A stretch of 64,000 nucleotides of DNA from contig NC_088311.1 of the NCBI RefSeq assembly GCF_910592395.1, forward strand, positions 312,501-376,500, read 5' to 3'. Every line of letters begins with the position of its first letter. Position 1 is the first letter of the stretch. Source of the stretch: Lineus longissimus (lineage: Eukaryota > Nemertea > Pilidiophora > Heteronemertea > Lineidae). Shown here piece by piece: positions 24,665-37,790 of the stretch. Made by a program: the position numbers and the translations under genes. The notes beneath the pieces are model-generated. The model was given only the letters and a program-made list of their open reading frames with translations, was not told the origin of the DNA and ran no database searches.

Positions 24665-27006
24665 GTAAATTCTATGAAGTATAAACATGTCTTCGTGTCG
24701 CACTGCTTGAGCCAGATTGTTGTCTCAGTGAGTCATATTGCTATTCCACAGGAAAGGAATCTTGCTTTCAAAGGAAACAGTTACAAGTTGTGATGACCGA
24801 AGGCAACAGGTTTAGATGGCCACAAGAAAGGTCTGTGTGCTCTTGGCGTTGGGCCATTGATGGGAGAATTCCTGGTACAGTGGAGCCGGTGAAACCATAC
24901 TCCAAACTCCTCCAAGGGGAGCCCTCTGACTGGTCATTCTGGAAGTGGTTTGAATGAAAAAACCCAGATGGTAGCACTGTACTGCACAAAAAGTAAACAT
25001 GTTTAGAAAGGGCAGAAAATGCTCGACGAAGACAGCTCCGGGGAAAAAGACCCAATTTTAGGACAAACACGGATGCTATGAAGCCTGAAGTGTCTTCTAG
25101 ATATGCCTGGACTCGGCACTGTATCAATGGCGGTGATCAATATTCTTATATCGCTGATTGCCAGTTCACGTTTCATGGAATCCAAGAACTTAAAGATATA
25201 AACTAACAGGAATCTTCGTTCTTGATTTGTTTTGGCCACGATCATCTTGATTATGGTGTGTTGTCTCTGTCGCCTGCCAACTGGGAACAAACGCGGTATT
25301 CAGCGTCTGAACATGAACTTGGATGTTCATTAGTTTGAGGATAATGAGACAACTTAAGTTGTTTTTCCAGTGACTCGGCTCCACGCGCGTTGACCTCCCA
25401 TGCTGAAACAGACCACATCTTAATTAATCAACCATGCCCAGGCATTCATGCACCAAAGTGGCACCATCTCATTTAAGTGGCAGATACATGGCGACGTGTC
25501 GAAGACACAAATAAACCACGTTTAACATGTTCTAAGAAGATATTGGCTACTTCTTCTTTAAAGACAAAAGAGGCACCAGTGATTCTGGTCAGAAGTGTGC
25601 GGGGGAAATGATTAGCATTCAACAACGATTAGACACTTTACACCAAGTAAGTGAGCGTTTCCTGCGACGTGACCACGGAATGATTGATCCCTCGCTGTGT
25701 TTGGTGGAGACGAGGTGTGGGGTCGTTTGAAGACTGGCCACTGGTGCCTTCCTGTAGGTGTCTGCTGTTTAGTCACAGTTGCTAGAGATACTGGTGGAAA
25801 CACAGGAAATGAAAATAAATGAAGGTGCCAAGCATTTTCACACCAAATGACATTACCGTACTCTTGCTTACAGTATTCCTAAAGGCATAAGTGTGCCTGT
25901 TCACATGTCCTGCCAGGCCACGATACATTTGAACCCTTGCAAGGATGTCAAATAGGTCCTTCCAACCTGCACTAGGAGACCTCTACCTATTACGCTTGGA
26001 ATGAGTTCCTGGTTTAGAGCACCCAACAGTTTACACACTTCATGCTTGTCTTGCTGATCTACCTTTCATGCCATTGGCTTAAGTTTGCCAGTACACAAGG
26101 GTAACGTCAACCACTCGGGTTAAGTGCATGGTTCCTTTGAACTGCCGATGCATTCCTTTGAAGTGAAAGTGATTTGTAGAAGTTAATCAAGCCTGTAAGC
26201 AGTTTGTGACAGGTTGGCTGCTTAGTTGGCCTCACGAAGGTGCGAGGTGCACTGCAGAGATACAATAATTAGTGTATGGTTTCGTTTGAGGTAGATGAAC
26301 GGTTTGTGGTAAAACATCCTGACATTACCATTGGTTTTCAATATAGGCCTACTCCGCCTGTCGATAGGAGTAAAAAAGACTGATCTCAGAATGTGGTAAG
26401 ATGGACTTCGAGCAAGGTTGTGCATTTGCCCCAGCCTGTGCCACCTTTGATTATAGGCCCGCATACCTGTTCCATACCCTTGCTCTAATGTTTTTCGGAT
26501 GACTGCTTTATAAATCGATCAAAAATACTTGGAACTCGGCCTGGTAAAGGAACCAAAGAAACTTGAAGGTTGATCGTACAGACCAAGTATAGGCCTACAC
26601 AAAGGTGCTTGGTTGTAGGAGGGGTCTTGGCCGTGAAGTTTAGTGGCATTTCTTGGTAAAACCAACAGGAAACACTAATTCATAGCATTTCCTTTACAGA
26701 GCATATCCATTAATACTTAATAGGCCTTAATCTTTTACAGACTTTCAAATATTACTCTGAAGTCGTTAGAAGACCCTGGTAAGGGTTTAAACGGATATTT
26801 TGGTCAGAGCCAAACAAATAATGTTGTTAGCATTATTTAGTGCCCCTTCTCCAGGAATTAAGAGGTGAAAAACCTGTATCAGGATGTTGATTTTTAGGAA
26901 AGTTTTCCTGTCATCACTAGATTCCAGCGGAAGATTGAAGTGGAATGCACTTCCTTGTGATCGTTTTTGTTTATTATGTCATTTCCAAGTCAAGACCACG
27001 ATAATG

Positions 27007-27055
27007 CCCCCCCCCCCACGACTTTTGGCCGGGAGCCCCCCCCCCCCCCCCCCCC
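27007..27055. repeat. Poly(C) tracts (C11 and C20)
   Basis: Two cytosine runs, at 27007-27017 and 27036-27055, separated by 18 bases. Proline-rich and glycine-rich open frames here are by-products of the runs. Confidence 0.9.
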
Positions 27056-30000
27056 TATATTGTCAAAAACATGAAAAGGCTGGCGTTGGGCCTCATGACA
27101 ACCAGAGGGAGTAAGGTTTACCTGAAAATATTGGTTGTCCATGGCATCCGGTAAAGTTGATCTATTGCAGAACAAGCTAAAAGATGTAAACCAGCGTTAG
27201 AAAGCTTGAGTGTTGAATCATGAATGGGAGAAAGCCTTCCCAGAAGTAACTCTTGGGTGCCATATTTCAGAATAGATTACATGTTTTTGTGTAGTTCAGG
27301 GGCTGAGCATCGTTTCTGCAATGCACGACGAAGTCACCAGCAATGTAAGTGGCTTGTTCATTCATCATTCCAATGCCTCTTTCAGAACTAGAAGTAATGG
27401 CTTCAGTACAGGCTTCAGTCAATACTCAGAAGTGTTGCTCACACCCCTGGTGAGTGGTTTCTTCTTGGATTCCACTATGTCAACGATGAATGCCTGGTAT
27501 TTCATGGGCAATGATAAAGCAGCCAGCTTCCGGTTAACATGTAGCCTAGTTAGCATGGTATTGAAAAATAACGGGTACTTTGCGTTCTGTCATGTCTGTC
27601 ACATTGGACCTGTCAAAGAGATCCAAATAGGATGACGCAATGGACTGCCCCGGGAGTCTAACTCCAGTTGCACCAACTCCACCTTTAATTCATCTCGATA
27701 ATGAAAACTTGGGTCACCGTTCTCTCTCTTTGCAAGGCGATGGCCTTTTGCAAATTGATAAAAAATACCAAGCAATCTGACTGTGTTGGAATGATGTTCA
27801 CTCTATCGGTAAAACATCACTATTGGTTACATTCATTGTTTCAGAATGTAATGTTTCCAAGAAGTCAGTGAGTGTAAGATAGTAAAAGAACTGCCGGCAT
27901 ACCTGATTGTTGCTACCTGGTAGTAACTCCAAACAACACGGCCTCTAGCAGTTATCATGGCTAACTACCCTACTCTTAACAGGTTGTTTACATGTAGGAA
28001 TGCCAACATGAAAACAATTAACATTTTTTGGCGGGAAACATTTAGTTTGCATCTAATCTTTTGCATGTCTCGACAGCAGAACCGTTTTTGTTGTAAAGCA
28101 TTGTTCACGAGTCATTCTCTCCTCGACAGAGTTGTCCTCATACTAATATTGTTGTCCTTCCTCTTCTTTAATGGCTATAAATTGCTTAGATAATCCTCCC
28201 CTCACCCCCGTGGCAGGCAACTTCAGCATATCTACGACAATATTTCTTGCTGTTTATAGTCAATGTCATCATGATGAGTCTTGGTGTTGACATTCCTGCA
28301 TCGGTTGCTTCTCTGCGTCATACCATGCGCACGTTGCGCTGTTGTCGTCTGCTACCGGTATCTTCCAGCTATTACCTGATTGGAGCACTATCTTAGCAGC
28401 TTAGTGGTGGCGTTGTCAACACATACGTCAACAGTGAAAAACCACATCAAGACTAAATATTAAATTGTTACTTCTCTGTTTATCTTGATGTTGTTTACGA
28501 TTGATTTGATATCCGTCATTATATTGCACTTAACGGTTTTATGTTGTACGATGATAAAGACATGAAATAATAAAAGGTTTTCTCATCTCAACGTGCCCCT
28601 CCATATATTGATATTACCAGCAGGTACAGCCTGCTCTTCGATCATGAAAACTGAGTGACATTCGTTTGTTGCGAATGTGAGGACTCATTGGTCCCGTCAT
28701 GAGGTTTTCACTCGATCAGTTAAATCCACCTTCAGGAGCCTTGGCACAACCAGACACCAATTCAGTCATGTGTTTTCTATTATCCAGTTATTTGCACATT
28801 GCCTTAATGTGTCATTTCGTTCATTTATACCCCAAGCCAATCTTTATACAGGGCTTAATTCATGACTTGTGGAAACGTTATTTCAATCCTATTTGTAAGC
28901 AAGTGTTGGACGTCAAGTCTTGTCGTTTGTTTGGGGACACCCGCGGGATATTGTACCAGTAATGATCATGACCTGAGAAGGCGTGGTGTGGTTCCGATCC
29001 TTGGTTGCCATGGATTGAGGAAGATAACCAAACAAACAAACATTGTGTTCGGGGCATATCGACGTCACAGTTCTTAAACAGGTTCGATTGTTTTCTTTTG
29101 TAAATGAACATTTCTAAGCTTTGTAAACATATTCATTCGATAAGCGCACTTGTCAAGGAATGTCCACTTCCTTCCCAATCCCATTTAGTGGTCTGTCCAA
29201 ACACACCAATGATTGGGTTCACATTGTCAGAAATTGGGTCACGAGCCTGTGACGTCAAACAATACCTTTATTTAACTTCCTGCGTACTTATTTTGGACTC
29301 TGAGCTATTTATGGTAGCATGCAGCTAAAAATAGTAACGACCCCAAACATTCCAACCGTTGGAACCGTCTGGATGCCCTATATGAATCTTTGTCCAGTAT
29401 CCTGTACATTTCATTGGGTTGAGGATCGCGTGATCACTTCAGCATGAAATATCTAAAATATCCTGGGTATTTGGTATCAAAAGTCTACTTTACTTGGTAT
29501 TGTAGCACAAGTAAACAATTCTGATTGGTGAATCTTTGCACTCAGGACACTTGAATAAAGTGTCACTGAAATATTCCAAGAACAACGACTTGATAGTAGG
29601 AAGTCACATTCATAAAACGAATCCAGGAATCGATAGTTGGCCTCTTTCGAACAGGAAAGCTTTTCCTAACCAAGCGGGCCTAGCTATTTCAGATTCGTAT
29701 ATAGTGTTCTTTCCAAATTGGATTCAATCATTAAGACCCAAGAAAGTATTCTTGGAATGGCTGGTTGGACTGCACGGAATGTCGTTTGCTCCACCAAGAA
29801 TGTCGTCCACTTGCGGCTTTGTCACAATGCGGCGCAGACCATGCTGACTCCTTTCAAGGGTGGATATGCGCACAACGACGGTCCAGACCGGCATGGCGCA
29901 GACAGGCAGGACATGGTTCAATGAATTGTTGTTGAATTTTCAATGGATTTGCTGAAAATGCTCCTGTTCCGCGTGTATTGGGAGACCTTTGAGAGTTTTG

Positions 30001-33000
30001 TTGACATCTTGTTGTTCTGAGTGGCTGTGAAGATTTGGGTGGAAAGCCTACCAAACAATAAATCCTACACATGTTTTTTAGCCGACCAATCCAATGCCAT
30101 TGACGATGACTGGTGTCATTGAGGTCACTTACAACAACCAACAAATCAGTCAATTTGACTTCAAAGCTCCGCTGTGACTGACACAGTATGGCAGCAGCTC
30201 GCCCCTTGGCTATTTAATCATTATGAGTTCGATATCATCATTAATTGAGGTCCAGAACGCTCATACATACCACCAGGAAATCAGAACTGACCGCTATAAA
30301 GTTGATAATATGACATTCATGGTCTTCAATAGGTGCATTCCTCAGAAGAGACGGGACGATTGCTATACCACATGGACTTGGACTTTAGTGGTACAGTGCG
30401 GCGTCTCAAACGCTCGTTCTCGATTAATAGGAGCATGTAAGCAGTTCATTAAAGATCCTGACACCAGCAGATAGTGGGATCGAGCGGATGTAAAACGGGA
30501 CAAGATTTTGTATCATAAAATTTGGTATTCTGTCCTGATTTCGCCCTCGCTCAGCCCCTTGTCACCTCAAAGGAAGAACCCATTTAGACCCACCCACTTG
30601 ATCTGTTATTGACACAATTGAATCGTGGGTAATGTAGGTCAACAATGTCATGCTCATCAACGACTTCGTGATGAGTCCCATCGTCCCAATTTGATGATAA
30701 CATTTGGGAAAAAAAGACATAATCCACCCCCTCTTCCAGAGATTGATATGAGATTCAAAACACCTTAAGAATGAAATCATTCTGCGTCAGTTGTCAAATT
30801 CCCAAATTAGCACCAAACACTTTGGTTGCATTGTCAAAATTGAAAGTGTCATTCCATTTCATTGTATCTGGGCACCTCCGCCCACACTCCGGAATTTGGA
30901 CAGTGGACGCTCTGGACGATACTGAGAAGCCCGGCCCCTCTCACAAACTGCTCTGACAGCCCACCCGCAATGAAAGAAAACAGTCAATAAGCTAATAATG
31001 ACCACATACATGTAATTGGGACCGGAAGCGCATTATCCTTTGTGACAGTTTGTACGCTATGACCTCATCATTCTGAACGATTTAGGAATGTCGCCAACTT
31101 CTAGGAAAGCTCGGCGGCGCACCGGCTCCGTGCTGTTGAAACGGCATGGCGAAAATCTTCAAAGGGTCGGCCGGTACTTATAGATGAGACAAAGGGGAGC
31201 GGTGTATATCAAAGAGTGATTGAATGGGTCCGTGCATATACTAGATCTCGTCCTTATAACTTTGTGATGGGTTGTGCTTTCCAAAAAGATAGACCATATT
31301 ATTTGGCGCTACAGTGATAGGACATGCTTACTTTTAAACGGGTATTGTTCTGTCATTTTGTGACCTAAGATTGATGAGTGATTCATTCAGGGCTTTGAAA
31401 ATGCCGATACGTTCTTGAATGAGTGTATACCGTTTCATCTCACTCTCGACTCGCTTGACAAAAAAGACGTTGTAGCCTACCAGTGGTCCTCAACCATTTG
31501 ACAACTTCTCTTGAATCCTGTCTGCACTGCACCTCACGGCTCTTATGTGCATTCAGGGAAACCGCTTCTAATTTTAAAAATAATGCGGCCGGCTGTTAAA
31601 AAAAAGATTGAAAAGAAAGTACGAAGTGACCTGGTGTGGAATGCAGTCAAGTCACAGTCATCAATGTGGCAGCTGAGTTTGAAATGTAATTCATTGAGAT
31701 AGATTTAAGTTGCAATGATGTGTTGTGACGAGGGACTCTAATCCCGCCAGAGTACAATACCGGTCCAATACAACAATAGATTCCCAGCCCAAGTCGCACC
31801 CATAAGTTTATGGAAGTTGCCGTGATGTGTTGTTTGCATGCTTTGACACGCCAACTTGCTTGCGCAACATTTTGACAACATTGAACAAGATTAAAAAAGA
31901 ACAGCCCCTGTAAATTTACAATTTATAAACAGGCCAAGACCAATTTATGATTTGAAGTAGGCTGCCATCTGAACGACTCAGGTGTTGATATACTGCACAC
32001 AGTGTCGACGAGGGCCTTTGTGGTTACCATGGCCCTCAGCCTGCCTCGGTGAAGTGCCACGTGCCCAGACCGCACTGTCCCTTTGTTTAGTCATATTACA
32101 TTCTGGGTATATAGGCCCACTATGGCACTTATCTGTATTTTCTTATTGATATTTTCAAAATGATTTGACAATTACCCTGCTGAACTAGGCCCTGTGCCAA
32201 TATCATGACTGCCTTTGTTCCATGCCGGCACAGGCCACATCAGCCCCCTGGGTGTATAATCATGTCAGCTTTCATCAGCTTTAGAAATCGTCCACGCGCC
32301 TCGCAGTGGGCCCTTTGTCACAGTTTGGTAAACCGCACCAGACACATGATTTGTATGTGACCATCAGAACAATGACATTGCTCCTTTCTTATTGTCTGGT
32401 CCTTTAAACATGAGTGAGTGAGAGGCTCGTGGCATAAGTGATGCCTTTGTGTGAAAGTCTCATGATCTTTTGTACTGATCTTACGATAATTAGGCGGTTG
32501 CTGTCTTTGTGGACCACTGTTTTGCCTAGGCCTGTTCTAACTGCGCAGCAAAATTAACCGTCATCAGAATTGAAAAGCTATCCACTTATGTAAACAATAT
32601 GAGGAAGAAATGCCTGGTAGTGATTAGCTGGAAATCTATACAGCGGTGGGCTAGCAAGTCATATACACCAAGCATCATGTTGTTCATTTCCCTTGTGATG
32701 TGTTTACCATTCAACAAATTCGAACTAAATCCTGTTTGTGTTGACACCATAAGTTTCTTGGATAAACTGAGAACTTGTTTGGCTGCCTGTTCCAGATTCC
32801 GATGAATTGTTGTTACATCATAACAGACACTGCTGTGCCAGGAATCGTCAGACCCCCATTCCCTCGCTATAGCTATTTATAGAGGACTATATCCTTGGAA
32901 CGTCTGCTCCTCCTCTTGAAGTACACATTGCAAGGAATCGCTTATCCTTGTAGCCATGAAGCTATTAATACATGTAGTTTTCAAGGTCATTTGTCCATCT

Positions 33001-33394
33001 AGATCTGCTACAGATGATTTCTAGGAAAAGTTGTTACGTCATCCATTACCACTGCCAGGAATTGTGTCGGTTTGAAAAAGTAGCAGATGCAAACTAAACG
33101 CATCTCGCCACTTGATTGGCAAGATATTTTGATTTTCTCTGCAAGCTTTGCAGATTGAAATAAACTAAATGATGATATGTCACATCTGGTACCTGAATGT
33201 CTCATCTCCCAGTCATCAAGATTCTATTTGATCAAAGTGAACTCAAGTGATGATACACGAGTGAAGGTGACGAAACTGAGTAAGCTGATCGATGTCAAAC
33301 GAAGACAAAAAACTGACCGATCTCTTACGGTGGCTTATTCATTGTGATGCAATATTCGTGAATGTGTCGCCACCGCTTGTGAACGCTAATCATG

Positions 33395-33490
33395 ATTACG
33401 TCATCGATGATGTAACTTTCTGTCTTATTAAACTTCTGCTATTGTAGTCCGTGATGTCATCATTGATGACGTGGTGTATGCAGATATAAA
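33395..33490 (+). promoter_or_regulatory. Promoter-like island: CRE-type palindromes and TATA box
   Basis: A near-palindrome with ATTACGTCATCGATGATG (33395-33416, 18 of 22 positions symmetric) is followed by a second CRE-like pair (GATGTCATCATTGATGACG, about 33452-33470) and a TATA box (ATATAAAC, TATAAA at 33485-33490). The arrangement is typical of an inducible metazoan promoter. No coding exon was identified downstream, so the transcript, if any, is unknown. It could instead be an enhancer. Confidence 0.3.
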
Positions 33491-34298
33491 CAAAGACCGT
33501 CCCCGCACAAAGACTCCGCCGGAGCAGCGTTGATGTGATTCAGTGCGTGGGCTCTGCAGCCTCATCCGTGACTGATGCAGGTCGCATGTGACTAACCTAG
33601 GAATGTCATCAAATCATTTTCTCAAACAGCTAGTATTAATCCGGCTTTATTACAAGGTCTTCCTGGCTGGGCGACTCCGCATCACCTTAGATATATAACA
33701 AGTTGAAATGCAAGGAATCTAGAGCTACAAAATGTTATTGTTGTTGACTCTTTGCACTGTTGTCAATTAGTGAAATGAAAAATCAAAACTGTAGTAATAT
33801 CTATAACCATACATCAAACGTCAAAGTGATAAAAATTGCATCGAGCCCAAGGACATTATGTATAGATATTCTTGCTACCATTGATCTGTTTCTGAGAATG
33901 GCAGTTGAATTGACCGTCTGTGGACGCTGAAAATCAGTGAACTTCCTTCAAGAATGCCTTTGCAGACGGGTGGCTTTGACCAAGAAGAAACATGAACGAA
34001 ACCTCATCTACACTTAATGCATCTTGACACATATCGCTTCTACAACGTCCTTTGAAGGCAAGATAAGGTGGGGTCTGAGGTTCTCATGTCTTTGGGTAGC
34101 GGAGGGGACAATACAAAATATGTTTAAGTACATATATGTCATGTGTATTCAAATACAGTAGTAGCCTTGTATATTCAGGGCTGCTCCTGTATTTGCTGTA
34201 GTAGCCATTGTGGTTCGACCAATGTACCCTAATAAAACAATACTGACATTACATCAACATGATTAGCAACACATCAAAACCACATCAAAACCACAGCT

Positions 34299-34470
34299 CT
34301 GACTCAGCTGATTATCGATTAGGCCACTCGCCATAGCCCAAGTCATTGTTTACATCCATTCAGTCTGCCAACTCCACCTTGGAGAGTTTCTATTGATGAT
34401 TCACTCCAGATCCCAGCAGAGACAAAAATAGCTGGGTGTATATAAACCTCGTGCAACAGGTTGATGGTGA
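34299..34470 (+). promoter_or_regulatory. Promoter-like island: AP-1/MARE site and TATA box
   Basis: CTGACTCAGCTGA (about 34301) matches an AP-1/MARE site. A strong TATA box, TATATAAA, is at 34439-34446, followed about 30 bases later by ATCAGTGG, a possible initiator. An ATG in an ideal Kozak context follows at 34497. Confidence 0.35.
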
Positions 34471-34496
34471 TCAGTGGTAGTCATTGCAGTCAGGCC

Positions 34497-34574
34497 ATGG
34501 ATCAGGGAGTGAATCACGCTCCGATGGTCGTGAATCACCTCGGTCTTTGTTTATGTATTTTAACCTGGGAGGAA
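34497..34574 (+). CDS. Possible 25-residue ORF after a TATA box
   Basis: ATG in the context GCCATGG, 51 bp after the TATA box, opens a 25-codon frame (start MDQGVNHAPMVV) ending in TAA. It could also be a first exon using a GTATTTTAA-type donor inside the frame. No protein family was recognised and no downstream exon was located. Existence as a gene is speculative. Confidence 0.15.
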
Positions 34575-34633
34575 GAATAAGAACTGTCGACCCCATTAAA
34601 TATGAAATGGGTATTCGTGTCTTATGCAGGAAT

Positions 34634-34755
34634 GGGGGGGGGGGGGGGGCTGTTCCGAATGACCATTTTCTTTACTTTGCTGTCTATCTGTGAATGGTTG
34701 GATGTCATTTTTAAAACTATTGATTTAACCCCCCCCCCCCCCCACACACACACAC
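34634..34755. repeat. G16 tract, C15 tract and short (CA)n
   Basis: A 16-base G run (34634-34649), then 79 bases later a 15-base C run (34729-34743) leading straight into a (CA)6 microsatellite. The G and C runs could pair as a cruciform. Confidence 0.85.
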
Positions 34756-35737
34756 GTACAACACGTGCCTCCGAAACATGAGTTGAGTCCAACCTCCAGA
34801 TAGTTAATTTTTAGATAATTGGTTCTATGGCTACCTACAATTACTGTCTTCATATCATAGCTTGTACATTTCAATAAGCCTATATGACTCATGGTGTGTC
34901 GGCCTATACCCTGGGCCTTCCCATACAGGATCAGGTACTGATGATCTCATGCTCATTCACTCACATGGTAGACTGACTCAACCCTCACAACAACCACCAT
35001 AACATATGATCAGTCTGATAGCGTCACATTTTGATTCCCGTGCCTTTTGTTTTTATAATTTAGAACCACGTTCTCAAGCTTGGTTGAGTCAAACTTTATT
35101 CTTGCTCTTCTGTGTTAAATATAGACAGGCTCGTCCCACACAAATCATGAGTATAGCATCCTTTAGAGAGTGGCCTGATGGTTTTCCTAGCCCACATTGA
35201 GTGTCACGTAACAAACTTCAACTTGTCACCCGACAGACTTCATGCTTCCAACTTCTTTTCCTGATTCTTGGCATTTTCATTGATTTGATCCATCAAAATA
35301 GAATGTGTCCAATTAATTTGCTTGGTTGATATTGCTACTAATTGATTCACATTTAGTTGGTGCTTCACATTTCGAGTGTATCTACATCTGTTTCCCATTT
35401 TGATAATCGTCATCATGGAAGTTTAATTGCTTCACATTTCATGAAGTAGGCCTATAATTATGCAGTTAAGGGGCTGTTACCAAGCCTATTAGGCTTTCAA
35501 GCCACAACATGAGTCATACTTATTTCTGATTCCCATTTCGACAAGTTCGCCCTCCCTCTACCATCTGTGTTTCCCATGTTATTGCGTAGTTCATGCCTTG
35601 ACTAATTCTAAGTATACTTAATTAGGCCCTTATGGACTACTCTAGCCATTGTGAGATTCACATTTTAACTACAGTACATGTAGTTACATCTGCAGGAGCC
35701 TGAAATCTCTGATTCTAGTGCTTCACGTCAGGCTTTG

Positions 35738-35803
35738 TTTTGGTTCGCCCCGGCTGTTGTGTTGGTTCGCCCCTGCTGTTGTTTTGGTTCGCCCCGGCTG
35801 TTG
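35738..35803. repeat. 22-bp tandem repeat, 3 copies
   Basis: Units containing TGGTTCGCCCC at 35741, 35763 and 35785; the middle copy differs at two positions. Confidence 0.88.
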
Positions 35804-37747
35804 ATAGCGCCAGATGCCCATCAGTCCCATTTCTAAAGGCCCAGTTTCTCGTCGGAGTGTTTCACATGTCGAAATATGCACTGCTTCTACCATTTCCCTT
35901 TCAAGTCTGAAAGAACAGCCGGAGTGTTGCACTGCAGGTTTCAAGTGGTCACAATGCCTTGAGCTTCCTTCATGTGCCTGTCGGCATATCTTTCTATTCT
36001 TGTTATCAGTATACTTGTCTTCCCTGATGTTTACTGGTTTAATCCCCACTGATCTAGTAGGCATGTGAACTGTATATATATAGAGAGAGTACAGACGATA
36101 ACAAACCTCAAATTGAGGTCCCCTCAACCCTCCCTCCAATGTATGTGATTGTCATCATCTTGTGATGATTGTAGTATCATGTCATCTCCTGGGCCGCCGT
36201 TGACTCAGAGCACACTGACTCGGCTATGTCAGGAATGTCCGGAATGCTAGATCAATACTTCTGTTGTCATTCAACAAGTGACTCTCAATAGTCCATTGAT
36301 TTCCAAGCTTTTTATTACCACCTAATCACCGCCCACGCACTTCCTTATCTTTCGAATGTCCCCAACCATGTTGGTGTAATACTAATGCTCCTGTCACCAT
36401 TGAAGACGTGGCCTTGGTCTCATTTAGAAAACCATGCCCCCAATGATCGACAGCCTTGGGTCAACCAGAGCCACAAATCTTGGAGATTTGAGGCAAACAG
36501 TTGAATACAAACTATCAATGAGAAAGAATAACTGCTGCAGCTAAAAAACATCCTAATTTGTTTTGCGTTTGATGCCGCACAATCAGTGCCAACACAACTT
36601 GTTGTTAAAACCGTAAATAATAAAGTGTGACACAATCATAATTGTGTGTATTGATCTTTGAACCGGTAAGGATTATTTCATTTCAACCTGATCCAGTGCT
36701 ATAGTGTATCATGTACACAGCTGTGCACACGTGGTCGGTTCTATGAGAATTGAATGAGAAAAAGCCAACCGTGGCTGAGGTAAATAATTAATAACTTGAA
36801 CCGCGCCTTTCACCGAGACAAACGTCTATGTTACTCTGGCAGCTCATAGAGATTTGGGTGTAACCAGATTGATGCCAGATTGGAGATTCAGAAAAAGCTC
36901 GGAATGATCGTAGATTGACTGAGCTGGATGTTGCTTTTCTTGATGGTGCACAATCCTAGTCCGATTTCCTGAGGGCTATTAAGTCTGGGCGGGGTGTTAT
37001 TGCACTTGAGGAGACCAAACACCATTGATGAGATTGGACAACCTTATTCCCTTCGGAACAAATTGATGGCTGTAACGGAGAATCATGTCAGGTACCAATA
37101 TTGGTAACAGCTTGTCAGTTTTGAGGGTGTTTTCCTCTTTCTCAAGCTGGTACTTTGCTGGCCTTTTGGGTGGGGTACGGACACTGACCTCAGTTTTGGT
37201 TAGCTGAGATTCGAGCATGGAAATAATTGATTTGCCTTCTCACCAGGTTCCACCATTCTGAACCATCAGAGTTAATCGGTCCGTTACCTCAACGGAGTCC
37301 GGGTCGGCGGAGCGGATCCAAGGCTTGAGGGTCAAGATGGGTTCCGCATGCAAGAAAGCAGTTTACATGAATGCTGCCTCTCTAAAGCTTGTAAACAAAC
37401 CTGTGGTCACTATGGTTACCAAGAACTGAACAAAATGGAAAGCTCAGCTGTTACATTACCATGGTGACAACTTGTCAATAATCTGCGCTGTTGGCATTCT
37501 TTGTGTTCTGTGATGTTCATTTCTTGCGTGGTGCCGAGATATGGTGCGCATGCGATAGCTAGCCCTGTATTGGGTTTGGGCGGGGTGACATGTTGGATCC
37601 CCAGGTCAGGCGTATCAATTTTGGGCGGGGTAGTATCATGGATGCTGGGAGACAATGACAGATGGAACAATCATCAGGTTGGGGTGTGTCGATGGCGGTG
37701 GACAATGAGGTGGTGGTTAATGGTGCTGTTGGTGTTGATCAGCTTTC

Positions 37748-37790
37748 AATAAAAAGACAATAGATTCTTTGATTGTGTTGGTGGGGTGCA
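37748..37790 (+). terminator. Candidate poly(A) signal with GU-rich downstream element
   Basis: AATAAA at about 37748 is followed within 30 bases by TTGTGTTGGTGGGGTG, the expected downstream element. No upstream coding exon is known; it may end a non-coding transcript. Confidence 0.3.

Noticed and set aside
26884-27175. Proline-rich and glycine-rich open frames
   Set aside because: Artefacts of poly(C) tracts.
35723-36139. 138-aa open frame on the - strand
   Set aside because: Overlaps the 22-bp repeat, has no recognisable family features or splice context, and is low complexity at its C-terminus.
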